This document shows, piece by piece, positions 1-8,556 of a DNA stretch of 43,823 nucleotides (the stretch's first letter is position 1; each line of letters begins with the position of its first letter). Origin of the DNA: GCA-002840305 sp964394905. GTDB lineage: Bacteria > Patescibacteriota > Patescibacteriia > Patescibacteriales > UBA12465. The notes under the pieces were generated by a model, which saw only the letters and a list, made by a program, of their open reading frames with translations, was not told where the DNA came from and searched no databases. The position numbers were made by a program, and so were the translations under genes. The stretch is from assembly GCA_964394905.1 (NCBI GenBank), contig CAYMZF010000003.1:1-43823 (forward strand), given 5' to 3'.

Positions 1-9
1 TTTTATCTA

Positions 10-1347
10 TTACTTTTTTATTTTATTTCTTAAAAATGCCGGAACGTCTAAATCAGCGTCATCTTTACTTTGATCCACTTTACTTTTACTTCTTAAAAAA
101 TTAGAAAAACTTGATTCTCCATCATTATCATTTAAAGTTATTTTATTTTTATTTCTTAAGATAGTCGGAGTATCTAAATCATTTTCTAAATCATCAGAAA
201 ATTTGTTAATTTTTTCTTTATTAAATAAACTTTTAGAGCTTAAATTAAAAATAGATTTTTTTTCATTTTCTTCTTTTTTTTCGGAAAGATTATTATCAAA
301 ACTATCCATAATACTGTAATCTTTTTTACTAGAACTAAAATAATCGGCATCTATTTTTTTATCAATATCTTTTTTTACGGTCGGACGAGGATTTTTATCA
401 TTAAAACCGGTCGCTACAATCGTAATTTTTATTTCATCTTTTAAATCTTCATCAATTACAGCTCCAAAAATAATTTTAGCGTCTTTGTCGGCTAATGAAT
501 TTATCATCTTGGCGGCATCGCTAACATCAGACATACTTAATTCACTTCCTCCAGTTACTGTAAAGACAATTCCTTTAGCTCCATTAATCGATGTCTCCAG
601 TAACACTGAATTAATAGCCGCTTTTACGGCTTCCACCGCCTTATTCTCACCAGCCGCTTGTCCGACTCCCATTAAAGCTGTACCTGTACCGGACATAATA
701 GCTTTAACATCGGCAAAGTCAGCATTAACAATACCCGGAACGGTTATTATTTCAGAAATGCCTTGAACTCCCTGGCGTAAAACATTGTCCGCCATTTTAA
801 AAGCTTCAATAAAAGTGGTTCGTTTATCAATAACCTCTAATAATTTTTCATTGGAAACAGTAATAATAGTATCAACCTTAGCCGCTAAATTAGCATAACC
901 TTCATCGGCAATTCTTTGTCTGATTCCGCCTTCAAAAAAGAAAGGTTTGGTGACTACGGCAATGGTAAGAGCTCCTAATTCTTTAGCTATTTCAGCAATA
1001 ACTGGCGAAGCTCCAGTACCGGTTCCTCCACCTAAACCACAAGCAATAAAAACCATATCAGCTCCTTTTAATAAATCTCTAATTTCGTTTTGTGATTCTT
1101 CAGCTGATTTTTTTCCTATCTCCGGATTCATACCAGCTCCTAAACCTTTAGTAACTGATTTACCAATATTAAGTTTGTAACTGGCTCGACTATTTTGTAA
1201 AGCTTGGATATCGGTATTAATGGCAATAAATTCCACCCCTCTAATTCCGGCTTCAATCATTCTGTTAACGGCATTGCCTCCGCCTCCACCAACGCCGACA
1301 ACTTTAATTTTAGCCGAGGTTTCAATGTTTGGTTTAATTTCAGGCAT
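10..1347 (-). CDS. ftsZ: Cell division GTPase FtsZ
   Basis: FtsZ polymerises with GTP into the cytoplasmic Z-ring that organises septation. The tubulin signature GGGTGTGA lies at residues 107-114, a Gly-rich loop at 18-24 and the T7 loop NADFADV at 208-214, so the GTPase core looks complete. Residues from about 320 form an acidic/Lys/Ser-rich linker ending in the canonical C-terminal peptide (DLDVPAFLRNK, about 432-442) that binds FtsA. Oddly, the linker holds two more look-alikes, DLDTPTILRNK near 390 and SNFLRSK near 415. At 445 residues it is somewhat longer than many FtsZ proteins because of this tail. It starts 26 bases after ftsA and is probably co-transcribed with it. The start ATG is directly upstream of the conserved N-terminal core. 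No ribosome-binding site is visible. Confidence 0.97.
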   Translation of the reverse strand: MPEIKPNIETSAKIKVVGVGGGGGNAVNRMIEAGIRGVEFIAINTDIQALQNSRASYKLNIGKSVTKGLGAGMNPEIGKKSAEESQNEIRDLLKGADMVFIACGLGGGTGTGASPVIAEIAKELGALTIAVVTKPFFFEGGIRQRIADEGYANLAAKVDTIITVSNEKLLEVIDKRTTFIEAFKMADNVLRQGVQGISEIITVPGIVNADFADVKAIMSGTGTALMGVGQAAGENKAVEAVKAAINSVLLETSINGAKGIVFTVTGGSELSMSDVSDAAKMINSLADKDAKIIFGAVIDEDLKDEIKITIVATGFNDKNPRPTVKKDIDKKIDADYFSSSKKDYSIMDSFDNNLSEKKEENEKKSIFNLSSKSLFNKEKINKFSDDLENDLDTPTILRNKNKITLNDNDGESSFSNFLRSKSKVDQSKDDADLDVPAFLRNKIKK

Positions 1348-1373
1348 AATAATTTATCTTAAATTTTTATTTA

Positions 1374-2633
1374 TTATTTTGGCATTATTTTTCCAAAAAA
1401 TTTTCCCATTTTATTAAAAGCATCTTTAAAATTATCTTTCATAAAACTGGTTTTATAGGTAGCTCCCGAATAACTTCCATAAACAGCTAAACTTAAAGCT
1501 GATAAAAAATCAGGTCTGGAAGCTTTATCAACTTCTATTTTTACATGCTTTGGTTCCAAAAAAGCTACCGGTAACGACAAAACTCTTTTGGCTGTTTTGG
1601 TTATTCCTTCCAATAAAGAACCACCACCACTTAAAAATACTCCAACCGGTAAAATTTTAGAACGATTTATTTTTTTTAATTCATCGTTAACTAATTCAAA
1701 AATTTCTTCAGTTCGAGCTTCAATAATATCGGTTAAATATTTTCTGGAAACGATATTACTTTCATCGTCAATTTTTTCTTCTTTTAATAAATGGGAGATA
1801 TCAATATCATCATCACTATATTCTTCCTCGGAATCAGCGTTACCAAATTCTAATTTTATTTTTTCGGCTAAGGTAATCGGGCATTTTAAACCTAAAGCGA
1901 TGTCAGCGGTAATATATTCGGAACCAATCGGTAAAATATTAAAATGAAGTAAAGTTCCGTCCTCGTATACTGCTAAAGAAGTAGTAGTGGAACCGATATC
2001 AACAACAGAAACACCCAATTCCATTTCTTTGTTAGTTAAAAATAGTTCAGCCATAGTAATACTTGGAAGTAAAATATCATCAATTCCTAAACCGACTCGT
2101 TGAATTATTTTTATTAAATTATTCATTTGACTGCTTAAAACTAAAGCGACTAAAACTTCCACCTCTAATCTAATACCACGCATACCAATAGGATCTTTTA
2201 CATCTTCATTATTATCAATATTATATTTAACGGGAATGGTTTTAAAAATTTCATAATTATTAGGAATCGGAAAAGACTTGGCCGAATCAACCGCTCGATC
2301 AATATCACTTTGATCAATTTCTCCATCGTTTTTACTTATAATAGCCACTCCTTTTACTCGCTCATAATTAATTTTAGAATGATTAAAAGCCAACCAAACG
2401 GAAGTAATTGGTATTCCAACCAAACGCTCGGCTTTTTCTAAACAAGCTGAAAGAGAAGATACTGCATCTTCAATGCTGTTAATAGTCCCGTTTTTACCAA
2501 TTCCGGCGCTAGGATGAGAAACAGCCCCAATTATGTGTATTTTTTCTTCGTTGTATTCTAATTTTTTCTGAGCAATTATCAACTTTATACTGCTTGAGCC
2601 CATATCAAGACCAACGACAATATCGTTTTTCAT
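1374..2633 (-). CDS. ftsA: Cell division protein FtsA
   Basis: FtsA is the actin-like ATPase that tethers FtsZ filaments to the membrane. Phosphate-1 motif GLDMGSSSIK is at residues 8-17, a second phosphate motif VVDIGSTTTS lies near the middle, and the adenosine motif FLSGGGSLLEG is near the C terminus. The region between the first motif and the middle fits the family's SHS2 (1C) domain. The last 18 residues (FKDAFNKMGKFFGKIMPK) form an amphipathic basic helix, matching the membrane-targeting sequence of FtsA. Its 419 residues are normal for the family. It is the first gene of an ftsA-ftsZ unit with its own promoter at 2665-2693. No ftsQ, mur or mraZ genes lie upstream, so the usual dcw cluster is broken up here. 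Confidence 0.96.
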   Translation of the reverse strand: MKNDIVVGLDMGSSSIKLIIAQKKLEYNEEKIHIIGAVSHPSAGIGKNGTINSIEDAVSSLSACLEKAERLVGIPITSVWLAFNHSKINYERVKGVAIISKNDGEIDQSDIDRAVDSAKSFPIPNNYEIFKTIPVKYNIDNNEDVKDPIGMRGIRLEVEVLVALVLSSQMNNLIKIIQRVGLGIDDILLPSITMAELFLTNKEMELGVSVVDIGSTTTSLAVYEDGTLLHFNILPIGSEYITADIALGLKCPITLAEKIKLEFGNADSEEEYSDDDIDISHLLKEEKIDDESNIVSRKYLTDIIEARTEEIFELVNDELKKINRSKILPVGVFLSGGGSLLEGITKTAKRVLSLPVAFLEPKHVKIEVDKASRPDFLSALSLAVYGSYSGATYKTSFMKDNFKDAFNKMGKFFGKIMPK

Positions 2634-2664
2634 AATAAGCTAAATTATTTTATTTATATCTTTC

Positions 2665-2693
2665 ATTATACTAAAATTTTTTAATATTAGCAA
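2665..2693 (-). promoter_or_regulatory. Probable sigma70-type promoter of ftsA-ftsZ
   Basis: On the minus strand a -35-like TTGCTA (2688-2693) and a perfect TATAAT (2665-2670) are 17 bases apart, about 32 bases upstream of the ftsA start codon. It lies in the gap after the prepilin peptidase gene. Confidence 0.5.
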
Positions 2694-2716
2694 TAATTAA
2701 AATTTACCAAAAACCA

Positions 2717-3493
2717 TTAAAAAATAAGGCCTAAATACCAGTTAACTATCTGACTTCCCCAAAAAAGCATGATAATTCCGGCTAAAGACAAAAATACTCC
2801 CAAAGGTACTTTAGAATAAAAACTCTTCAAACCAAAAATTAATAAAACGGTAGCCACTAATCCTCCTATTAAATAAGTTAAAAAAAGAAAACCGACAAAT
2901 TGTCCTAAAACCGGAAAAGCTAAAGCAAAAAAACCGCCCAACCAAATATCTCCTTCTCCCAATCCTTTTTTTTTCATAATTAAAATACTAAAAAAATATT
3001 GTAAGGCAAAAAAAGAAATTCCTATAGCTACAGTTAAAAGTATCGTCCAAACAGAATAACCCAAAATTAAATCCATTATTAAAAAAAACAATCCGCCAAA
3101 AATTAAGACCGGAAGCGGAACTAAATACCAACGAATATCAAAAATAAAAATAATAATAACCAAGGAAATAAAAACAAAATCACAACAAAGTTTAATAACT
3201 GAAAAATCGGATATAAAATTTAAATAAAAGGCCAGTAAAAATAATAACCCGGCGGCTAATTCTACTAACGGATACTGCCAAGATATTTTTTTATTACAAA
3301 AACGACAGCGACCGCGTAATAACAAAAAACTTAAAATAGGTATATTATCATACCAATGGATAGTTTTATGACACCGCGGACAATAAGAACGACCTAAAAT
3401 AGTTTCGTTTTTATATAAACGCCAAATTAAACAATTTAAAAAACTGCCGATAATCAAACCAAATAAAAAAACAAAGATGTAAATTAAAACCAT
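2717..3493 (-). CDS. pilD: Prepilin peptidase (PilD/GspO type, A24 aspartic protease)
   Basis: This inner-membrane aspartic protease cleaves, and often N-methylates, type IV prepilins and pseudopilins. The N-terminal domain follows GSFLNCLIWRL and carries the zinc-type cysteine pairs CPRC (38-41) and CRFC (63-66). The two family catalytic aspartates are visible: D119 in FDIRWYLVP and D182 in the GxGD motif GLGEGDIWLGG. About seven or eight hydrophobic segments fit the family, and 258 residues is the usual length. It follows the O-antigen-ligase-like gene by 31 bases, probably in one transcript. No pilin genes lie in the window. The presence of all key residues makes this a confident call; the symbol follows the family rather than a species-specific name. 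Confidence 0.93.
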   Translation of the reverse strand: MVLIYIFVFLFGLIIGSFLNCLIWRLYKNETILGRSYCPRCHKTIHWYDNIPILSFLLLRGRCRFCNKKISWQYPLVELAAGLLFLLAFYLNFISDFSVIKLCCDFVFISLVIIIFIFDIRWYLVPLPVLIFGGLFFLIMDLILGYSVWTILLTVAIGISFFALQYFFSILIMKKKGLGEGDIWLGGFFALAFPVLGQFVGFLFLTYLIGGLVATVLLIFGLKSFYSKVPLGVFLSLAGIIMLFWGSQIVNWYLGLIF

Positions 3494-3524
3494 ATTATTA
3501 AATTAAAAATATTTTTATAAATAA

Positions 3525-5450
3525 TTATTTACTTTCTAATTTTTTTAACTTTGTTTCCACTAATTTTTTATAATTTCGCAAAGCTTTTAAATTAATATCA
3601 GAATTAACTAAATTTTCATCAGGTAGCAACCCTAAAACTTGATTATAATATTTTTTAGCTTCGTTAAAATTGGCTTGATATTCTTCCGCTTCGGCTAATT
3701 TAAAATAAACATTGGGATAATAAGGTGATTTTTGTTGTAATTTAGAAAAATAAATATCGGCTTCGGAAAATTTTTCCGTTAAGGTTAAAGCCTGAGCTTG
3801 AGCCAATACATAATCAAACGATTCTCCTTTAACATTCTCCAATTCACTTAAATATTGTTTTATTTGTTGTCTAGCGACATATTTAGAAGATTCATCTTTA
3901 AAATTGTTGTAATTATCAAAAACCAAACTAATAAATTGATATTTATAACTATTATAAACCGGTTGTTGTTCGTCTAAATAAGAAAAAGTCAAAACCGAAG
4001 ATGGAATTTCATCTTGATAAAAAAATTTTTTAGCTTCAAAAAAATAATAATCAGCGTTCAAATTTTTAATTTCACGGTTAATTCCTAAAAACACTAGAAT
4101 AGCTACGGGTAATATAATTACTAAATAAACCGGTTGAAATTTTTTTATTACTACTCCTTCCTTTAGTTTTTCTTTGTAATCAAGACTTATCAAAACAGCC
4201 AGTAGTGCCCAAAAATAAATATTAGTAACAACCACTGAAAAGTTAAAAAATAAAGAAATTAAATAGGACAAAAAAGAAATAAACAATGTTTTAGCTAAAA
4301 TATTATTACTTTTTATATTATTTTTTAATAATTTAAAAACAAAAAAACAAAATACTAGCCATAATAACAGACCAGGCACTCCAACCGTTAAAAGTTTGTC
4401 TAAAATTATATTATGAGCGCGATCAAAAGTAACGTTTACTTTATTTAAAATAGCCCAATCAGATTTGTAATAAGGTCTAATAGCTTCAACTTGGTTTTCT
4501 AAGCCATAACCGTAAAAACGTTTATTAACAGCCTTAAGAGACGCTTCCCATAGAGAAACTCTAACCGAAGAACTACCGCTACCCAAATCAAAAACGGCTT
4601 TAAAACGCTCACTAAAAACATTATGGCTACATAATAAAATTATCAAAAGCAAAGTAGCTCCGCCTAACCCTAAAAAAAATATTTTTCTATTACTTTTAAA
4701 ATAAAACCAAAACAAAGCTAAAACTCCGGCCATAAACAATCCAATCCAAGCGCCTCGACTACCGGAAAAAATCAAAGCCATTAAATCACTAATTAAAATT
4801 AAAAAAAATAAAATTTTTAATTTCCAATTGGCCGTTTTTTTTATTAAATAAATTACCAACGGAATAACTAATACCAAAAACGAACCTAAAAAATTGGGTT
4901 GGCCCAAAGTTGATACCGACCTCTTAGTTAAAACAGCCGGTTCTTCCCAGGTTAAAAAATCATAACCAAAAAATTGACTGATAGCATAAATTGAAACAAC
5001 AAACGATGACAATACGGCAGTTAAAATTAATCTATTTATTTTTTTATCTTTATCTCGAGCTAAAACTATATTTAATGACAAAAAACAAAAAAATAGAAAA
5101 AAATAGAATTCCGATAACCAACCTAATTGCCGATCGGCCGTTCCCCAAAAAGATATTTGAGGATCAACTGACCATAGTAATGAAATTAAGGAAAATAATA
5201 AAACAATAACGGGGATATAAAAATATTTTTTACTCATTTTTATAATTACCTCTTTAAAATTAGGCTCAGCGACAAATTTAATAACCGACAATAAAACTAA
5301 TAATAAAAACAAAACTTTAAAAAGAATCATCTTATGTAGCTCAAAAGGATTTTCGGTTATAAAAAACAAACCAAAATAAATCGGTATTAAAAAAATAATG
5401 GCCAAATAAAAAATTTCAATAAAAAAATCAGTAATTTTAATTTTTTTCAT
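3525..5450 (-). CDS. O-antigen ligase/polymerase (Wzy_C) family protein with C-terminal TPR
   Basis: This is a multi-spanning membrane protein with at least ten hydrophobic helices over residues 1-440, then a soluble C-terminal part. The stretch FSGSRGAWIGLFMAG and the later HNIILDKLLTVGVPGL are typical of the Wzy_C/WaaL/PglL superfamily, which transfers or polymerises lipid-linked glycans on the outer face of the cytoplasmic membrane. The C terminus (about 470-641) contains TPR-like helices, for example FKLAEAEEYQANFNEAKKYY. Substrate cannot be told from sequence: it could polymerise a surface polysaccharide, ligate a glycan, or O-glycosylate a protein. The prepilin peptidase gene follows 31 bases downstream, and pilin glycosylases of the TfpO/PilO type belong to this superfamily, so a pilin target is possible but inferred. 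Confidence 0.85.
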   Translation of the reverse strand: MKKIKITDFFIEIFYLAIIFLIPIYFGLFFITENPFELHKMILFKVLFLLLVLLSVIKFVAEPNFKEVIIKMSKKYFYIPVIVLLFSLISLLWSVDPQISFWGTADRQLGWLSEFYFFLFFCFLSLNIVLARDKDKKINRLILTAVLSSFVVSIYAISQFFGYDFLTWEEPAVLTKRSVSTLGQPNFLGSFLVLVIPLVIYLIKKTANWKLKILFFLILISDLMALIFSGSRGAWIGLFMAGVLALFWFYFKSNRKIFFLGLGGATLLLIILLCSHNVFSERFKAVFDLGSGSSSVRVSLWEASLKAVNKRFYGYGLENQVEAIRPYYKSDWAILNKVNVTFDRAHNIILDKLLTVGVPGLLLWLVFCFFVFKLLKNNIKSNNILAKTLFISFLSYLISLFFNFSVVVTNIYFWALLAVLISLDYKEKLKEGVVIKKFQPVYLVIILPVAILVFLGINREIKNLNADYYFFEAKKFFYQDEIPSSVLTFSYLDEQQPVYNSYKYQFISLVFDNYNNFKDESSKYVARQQIKQYLSELENVKGESFDYVLAQAQALTLTEKFSEADIYFSKLQQKSPYYPNVYFKLAEAEEYQANFNEAKKYYNQVLGLLPDENLVNSDINLKALRNYKKLVETKLKKLESK

Positions 5451-5479
5451 ACTTAAAATAACATTATTTTGCTATCATT

Positions 5480-5485
5480 ATTATA
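5480..5485 (-). promoter_or_regulatory. Candidate -10 element of the O-antigen-ligase-like gene
   Basis: A perfect TATAAT on the minus strand lies 30 bases before the start codon at 5450, just after the secDF terminator. No convincing -35 is seen at the right spacing, so the assignment is weak. Confidence 0.3.
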
Positions 5486-5492
5486 TCATAAA

Positions 5493-5522
5493 AAAAACAA
5501 AAGCTAAAAAGCTTTTGTTTTT
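5493..5522 (-). terminator. Intrinsic terminator after secD-secF
   Basis: Reading on minus, AAAACAAAAGCT pairs with AGCTTTTGTTTT around a short A/T loop and runs into a string of T. It lies 28 bases past the secF stop codon and separates secDF from the downstream ligase-like gene. Confidence 0.75.
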
Positions 5523-5549
5523 AAATTTTTACTAATTTATTTGTGTTTT

Positions 5550-6473
5550 TTACTTTTTCTTTCGATCAAATAATATTATTAGAGGACTGGCCACAAAAAT
5601 TGAGCTATATGTTCCAATAAAAATACCAATAGCTAAGGCTAAAACAAAATCTCTGATTGAACTTCCACCAAAAATTATAACAGCAATTAAAGACAACAAA
5701 GTGGTAAAAGAAGTACATAATGTTCTAGTTATAGTTTGATTGATACTTTTATTAACAGTATTCATAAAATTATCAGAACTTTTCGGTAAGTTTTCTCTAG
5801 TTCTATCAAAAGTAATAATAGTATCGTTAACACTATAACCTAAAACCGTTAAAATAGCGGCGATAAAAGTGGCGTTAACTTCAACATTAAAAAATTTTCC
5901 TAAAACAGCAAATACTCCTAAAACAATTAAAATATCATGAGCTAAAGCTAAAATAGCAGCGATACCATACTTCCAAGAAGCTACCGGTTTAGAAACCTTT
6001 TTAAATACTATGGCGATATAAATAACAATCATTAAAATAGCTAAAGAAATAGTGTTAAAAGATTTATTTTTTAAATCTTTACCAATTGAAGGACCAACGG
6101 AATCAAATCGAAGTTCTTCAATAACCGATCCCGAAACTTGATTTTCTCCGTTTAATTCTACCGCTAAAGTATTTAAATGAGTCTTTACTTGTTCATGGGC
6201 ATCTAAAGAATCTTCTTTAAAACGTAGAATTATTGAATTATCGGCAGTTGGTTGAACCGATAAACTACTTAAACTCAAATCGGCTAAACTTTCCGTAACC
6301 TGTGAAACATTTGGTTGTTGTCCGTTAAATTTTACTTCCATCAAACTGCCTCCAGTAAAATCAATACCAAAATTTAAACCCCACATAATCAAAGCGGCTA
6401 AGGCTAAAGCAGCTATTGAACTGGAAAAAATTAACCAAAATTTTCGATATTTTACAACATTTAAATTAAACAT
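5550..6473 (-). CDS. secF: Protein translocase subunit SecF
   Basis: SecF forms the RND-like SecDF complex that uses the proton-motive force to help pull proteins through SecYEG. The SecF signature GIDFTGGSLMEV is at residues 36-47 after the first membrane helix. The C-terminal transmembrane bundle contains the conserved SVNDTIITFDRTREN segment with its functional Asp and Arg residues. The length (307) is ordinary. It begins 20 bases after secD on the same strand and is followed by a strong terminator, so the two form a bicistronic operon. No yajC is present nearby. Confidence 0.96.
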   Translation of the reverse strand: MFNLNVVKYRKFWLIFSSSIAALALAALIMWGLNFGIDFTGGSLMEVKFNGQQPNVSQVTESLADLSLSSLSVQPTADNSIILRFKEDSLDAHEQVKTHLNTLAVELNGENQVSGSVIEELRFDSVGPSIGKDLKNKSFNTISLAILMIVIYIAIVFKKVSKPVASWKYGIAAILALAHDILIVLGVFAVLGKFFNVEVNATFIAAILTVLGYSVNDTIITFDRTRENLPKSSDNFMNTVNKSINQTITRTLCTSFTTLLSLIAVIIFGGSSIRDFVLALAIGIFIGTYSSIFVASPLIILFDRKKK

Positions 6474-6493
6474 ATTTTTTATTTTAAATTTAA

Positions 6494-8419
6494 TTAATTA
6501 ATTTTTTCTTTTCTTTTTTTAACCCCCAAAAGCCAACTATGTTTTTCAACTCTTTTTCCTAAAAATAAATTTAAGAAAACATTGGTAATGGTTATAGCAC
6601 TAAACATTGAAACGGAAACACCAATAAACAAAGTAGTTCCAAAACCTTTTAAAGTTCCAGTACCAAAAAACATTAAAATCAAACAAATAAGTAAAGTGGT
6701 AATATTTCCATCTCGAATTGACGGCCAAGCTCGACGAATTCCCTCATTGATTGAATCTTTTAGACTCCGACCGGAGCGCAATTCTTCTTTCATTCTTTCA
6801 AAAATAAGAACGTTGGCATCAACCGCCATACCAATAGATAGAACGAAACCAGCAACACCGGCTAAAGTTAAAGTAACTGGATTTAATCCACAAACTAATA
6901 GTACAACACCAACCACTAAAAACAATATTGTTATCGGAACATCCAGTAATTTCATTTCATTAAACATATAGATCATTAATCCTACAAAAAATAAAGCAAT
7001 AATTATAGCCACCCAAACCGGTAAGGCTTTAAATATTGTTAGAACGGTAACTCCATATACTAATAATGAACCAACGGCCAATAATCCTGGCAAACGATAA
7101 ACAATAATCATAAATAAAGCTACTAATAACAAACCAATCAGACCGGCTTTTAAACTATCAAAAATTGATTGAGAACCCAAAGTTGATCCGACTTCTTTTT
7201 CATTTACTAAATTGATAGGAGCCGGTAAAGCTCCAGCTTTTAATCTTTGAACTAATTCTTTGGCTTCATCAACGGTGAAATTTCCACTAATTACCGCTTT
7301 ACCACCAGAAATAGCTTCATCAACAGTTGGTACACTAATAGGAGATTCGTCTAAATAAATGGCAACCGGTTTACCAATATTTCTAGTAGTTATTTCTTCA
7401 AATAATTTTGCGCCCTCTTCATCAAACTCTAAAGCTACTTCCGGAGTATTATCATTAGGATTAAATTGAAGAACTGCCTTGTCTAAATTAGCGCCGGTTA
7501 ATTCTGTATTTTGCCAATCATATTCAGAATTAGCTAATTCCTCTGAGGACATTTTAGTTAAAGCAATACTTCTGACTTTATATTCATTTTTAGAAGTATC
7601 AGTACTGGAAGCTAATATTGAAGTTGATGTTTTTTTATCCTCTAATTTTAAAATGGCATATTCGGAATCGGTTTCAATAATTTTAGTAACTTGACCAACC
7701 GATAAATCTTTTACATATTCATAAATTCCGGCATTAGTTGATTGGGTTATCCAACCTAAATCTCCATCATTTTCGGTTCCGACAGAATTATCACTGGAAG
7801 TTGATAAGGAAATTGGAGTATTATTAGTTTTGGCTAAAGAAGTAAAGTCTTCACCGTTATTAATTTTAGTATAAATTTCTTCTATTTTTGTTTTTAAACT
7901 GTTATTATACTCAGTTAATAAAGCTAAATTACTTTCGGTAGTACTGGCGGAAGCAGCCACTTGTTCTTTAAATTGTAACTCTGGAGTATCGCCTATTTCT
8001 TTAATGGCGTCATCAATATTATTAACTCCGGCTAATTCTACAATAATTTGGTAATCATTATCAACTGTCTTATTAATTTGAATTACTGGTTCGTTAACGC
8101 CAAAAGCATTAACTCTGTTTTCAATAACATCTCTAATTCCTTCTAAAACATCATCTTTATCAGCATCAGCTATTTGAGAAACATCAGCTTGATAAGTAAG
8201 TTGAACTCCTCCTTGTAAATCAAGCCCTAAATGAAAAGGTTCTTCTTTAATTTTTGGTAAAGAAACAACATCTCCAGTTTTTCCGGCTACCCAAGAAACA
8301 GCTTTATTATAATAAGAATCACCGACTTTTATTGAAACCATTAAAAAGAAAACTACAACAAGAGCAAAAATAATACGATTTTTTTTCTTTATAGAAAAAT
8401 TAGAATTTGACATAGACAT
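6494..8419 (-). CDS. secD: Protein translocase subunit SecD with an inserted parvulin-like domain
   Basis: SecD is the larger half of SecDF. The signature GLDLQGG is at residues 65-71. The C-terminal bundle has GMAVDANVLIFERMKEEL, with the proton-relay Asp, followed by the usual TM5/TM6. At 641 residues it is large. Part of the excess is residues ~173-285, which read like a PpiC/SurA rotamase: IEEIYTKINNGEDFTSLAK, then GDLGWI, then VGQVTKIIETDSEYAILKLEDKK. Another part is an apparent extra hydrophobic hairpin before the DANVLI helix. The insert sits between halves of the periplasmic P1 domain, so it would be extracytoplasmic and could act on emerging substrates. Whether it has isomerase activity cannot be read from the sequence. 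Two further Met codons follow the chosen start; Met3 is a possible alternative. Confidence 0.94.
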   Translation of the reverse strand: MSMSNSNFSIKKKNRIIFALVVVFFLMVSIKVGDSYYNKAVSWVAGKTGDVVSLPKIKEEPFHLGLDLQGGVQLTYQADVSQIADADKDDVLEGIRDVIENRVNAFGVNEPVIQINKTVDNDYQIIVELAGVNNIDDAIKEIGDTPELQFKEQVAASASTTESNLALLTEYNNSLKTKIEEIYTKINNGEDFTSLAKTNNTPISLSTSSDNSVGTENDGDLGWITQSTNAGIYEYVKDLSVGQVTKIIETDSEYAILKLEDKKTSTSILASSTDTSKNEYKVRSIALTKMSSEELANSEYDWQNTELTGANLDKAVLQFNPNDNTPEVALEFDEEGAKLFEEITTRNIGKPVAIYLDESPISVPTVDEAISGGKAVISGNFTVDEAKELVQRLKAGALPAPINLVNEKEVGSTLGSQSIFDSLKAGLIGLLLVALFMIIVYRLPGLLAVGSLLVYGVTVLTIFKALPVWVAIIIALFFVGLMIYMFNEMKLLDVPITILFLVVGVVLLVCGLNPVTLTLAGVAGFVLSIGMAVDANVLIFERMKEELRSGRSLKDSINEGIRRAWPSIRDGNITTLLICLILMFFGTGTLKGFGTTLFIGVSVSMFSAITITNVFLNLFLGKRVEKHSWLLGVKKRKEKIN

Positions 8420-8452
8420 AAAATAATAAATATTTTAATAATAATATTTATT

Positions 8453-8481
8453 ATCTTAGAACAAATCTATATAAAAATCAA
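8453..8481 (-). promoter_or_regulatory. Probable secD-secF promoter
   Basis: On minus, TTGATT (8476-8481) and TAAGAT (8453-8458) are separated by 17 bases, 34 bases before the secD start. It is divergent from the clpP promoter; the two -35 regions are mirror images (CCTTGA). Confidence 0.5.
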
Positions 8482-8493
8482 GGGAATTAAACC

Positions 8494-8522
8494 TTGAATT
8501 TTTTACTTAGAAATGGTATAAA
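8494..8522 (+). promoter_or_regulatory. Probable clpP promoter, extended -10
   Basis: TTGAAT (8494-8499), a 17-base spacer ending in TGG, then TATAAA (8517-8522). The TG one base before the -10 fits an extended -10. Transcription would begin about 27 bases before the clpP start codon. Confidence 0.62.
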
Positions 8523-8556
8523 AAAACTATATTAAATAACAATTAATTAGAAAAAT

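Noticed and set aside
1220..1417. Plus-strand frame opposite the ftsZ start with hydrophobic residues
   Set aside because: Antisense to strongly conserved ftsZ codons; no supporting signals.
8478..8497. Inverted repeat between secD and clpP as a CIRCE or CtsR heat-shock operator
   Set aside because: Arms are only six bases and do not match either operator consensus.
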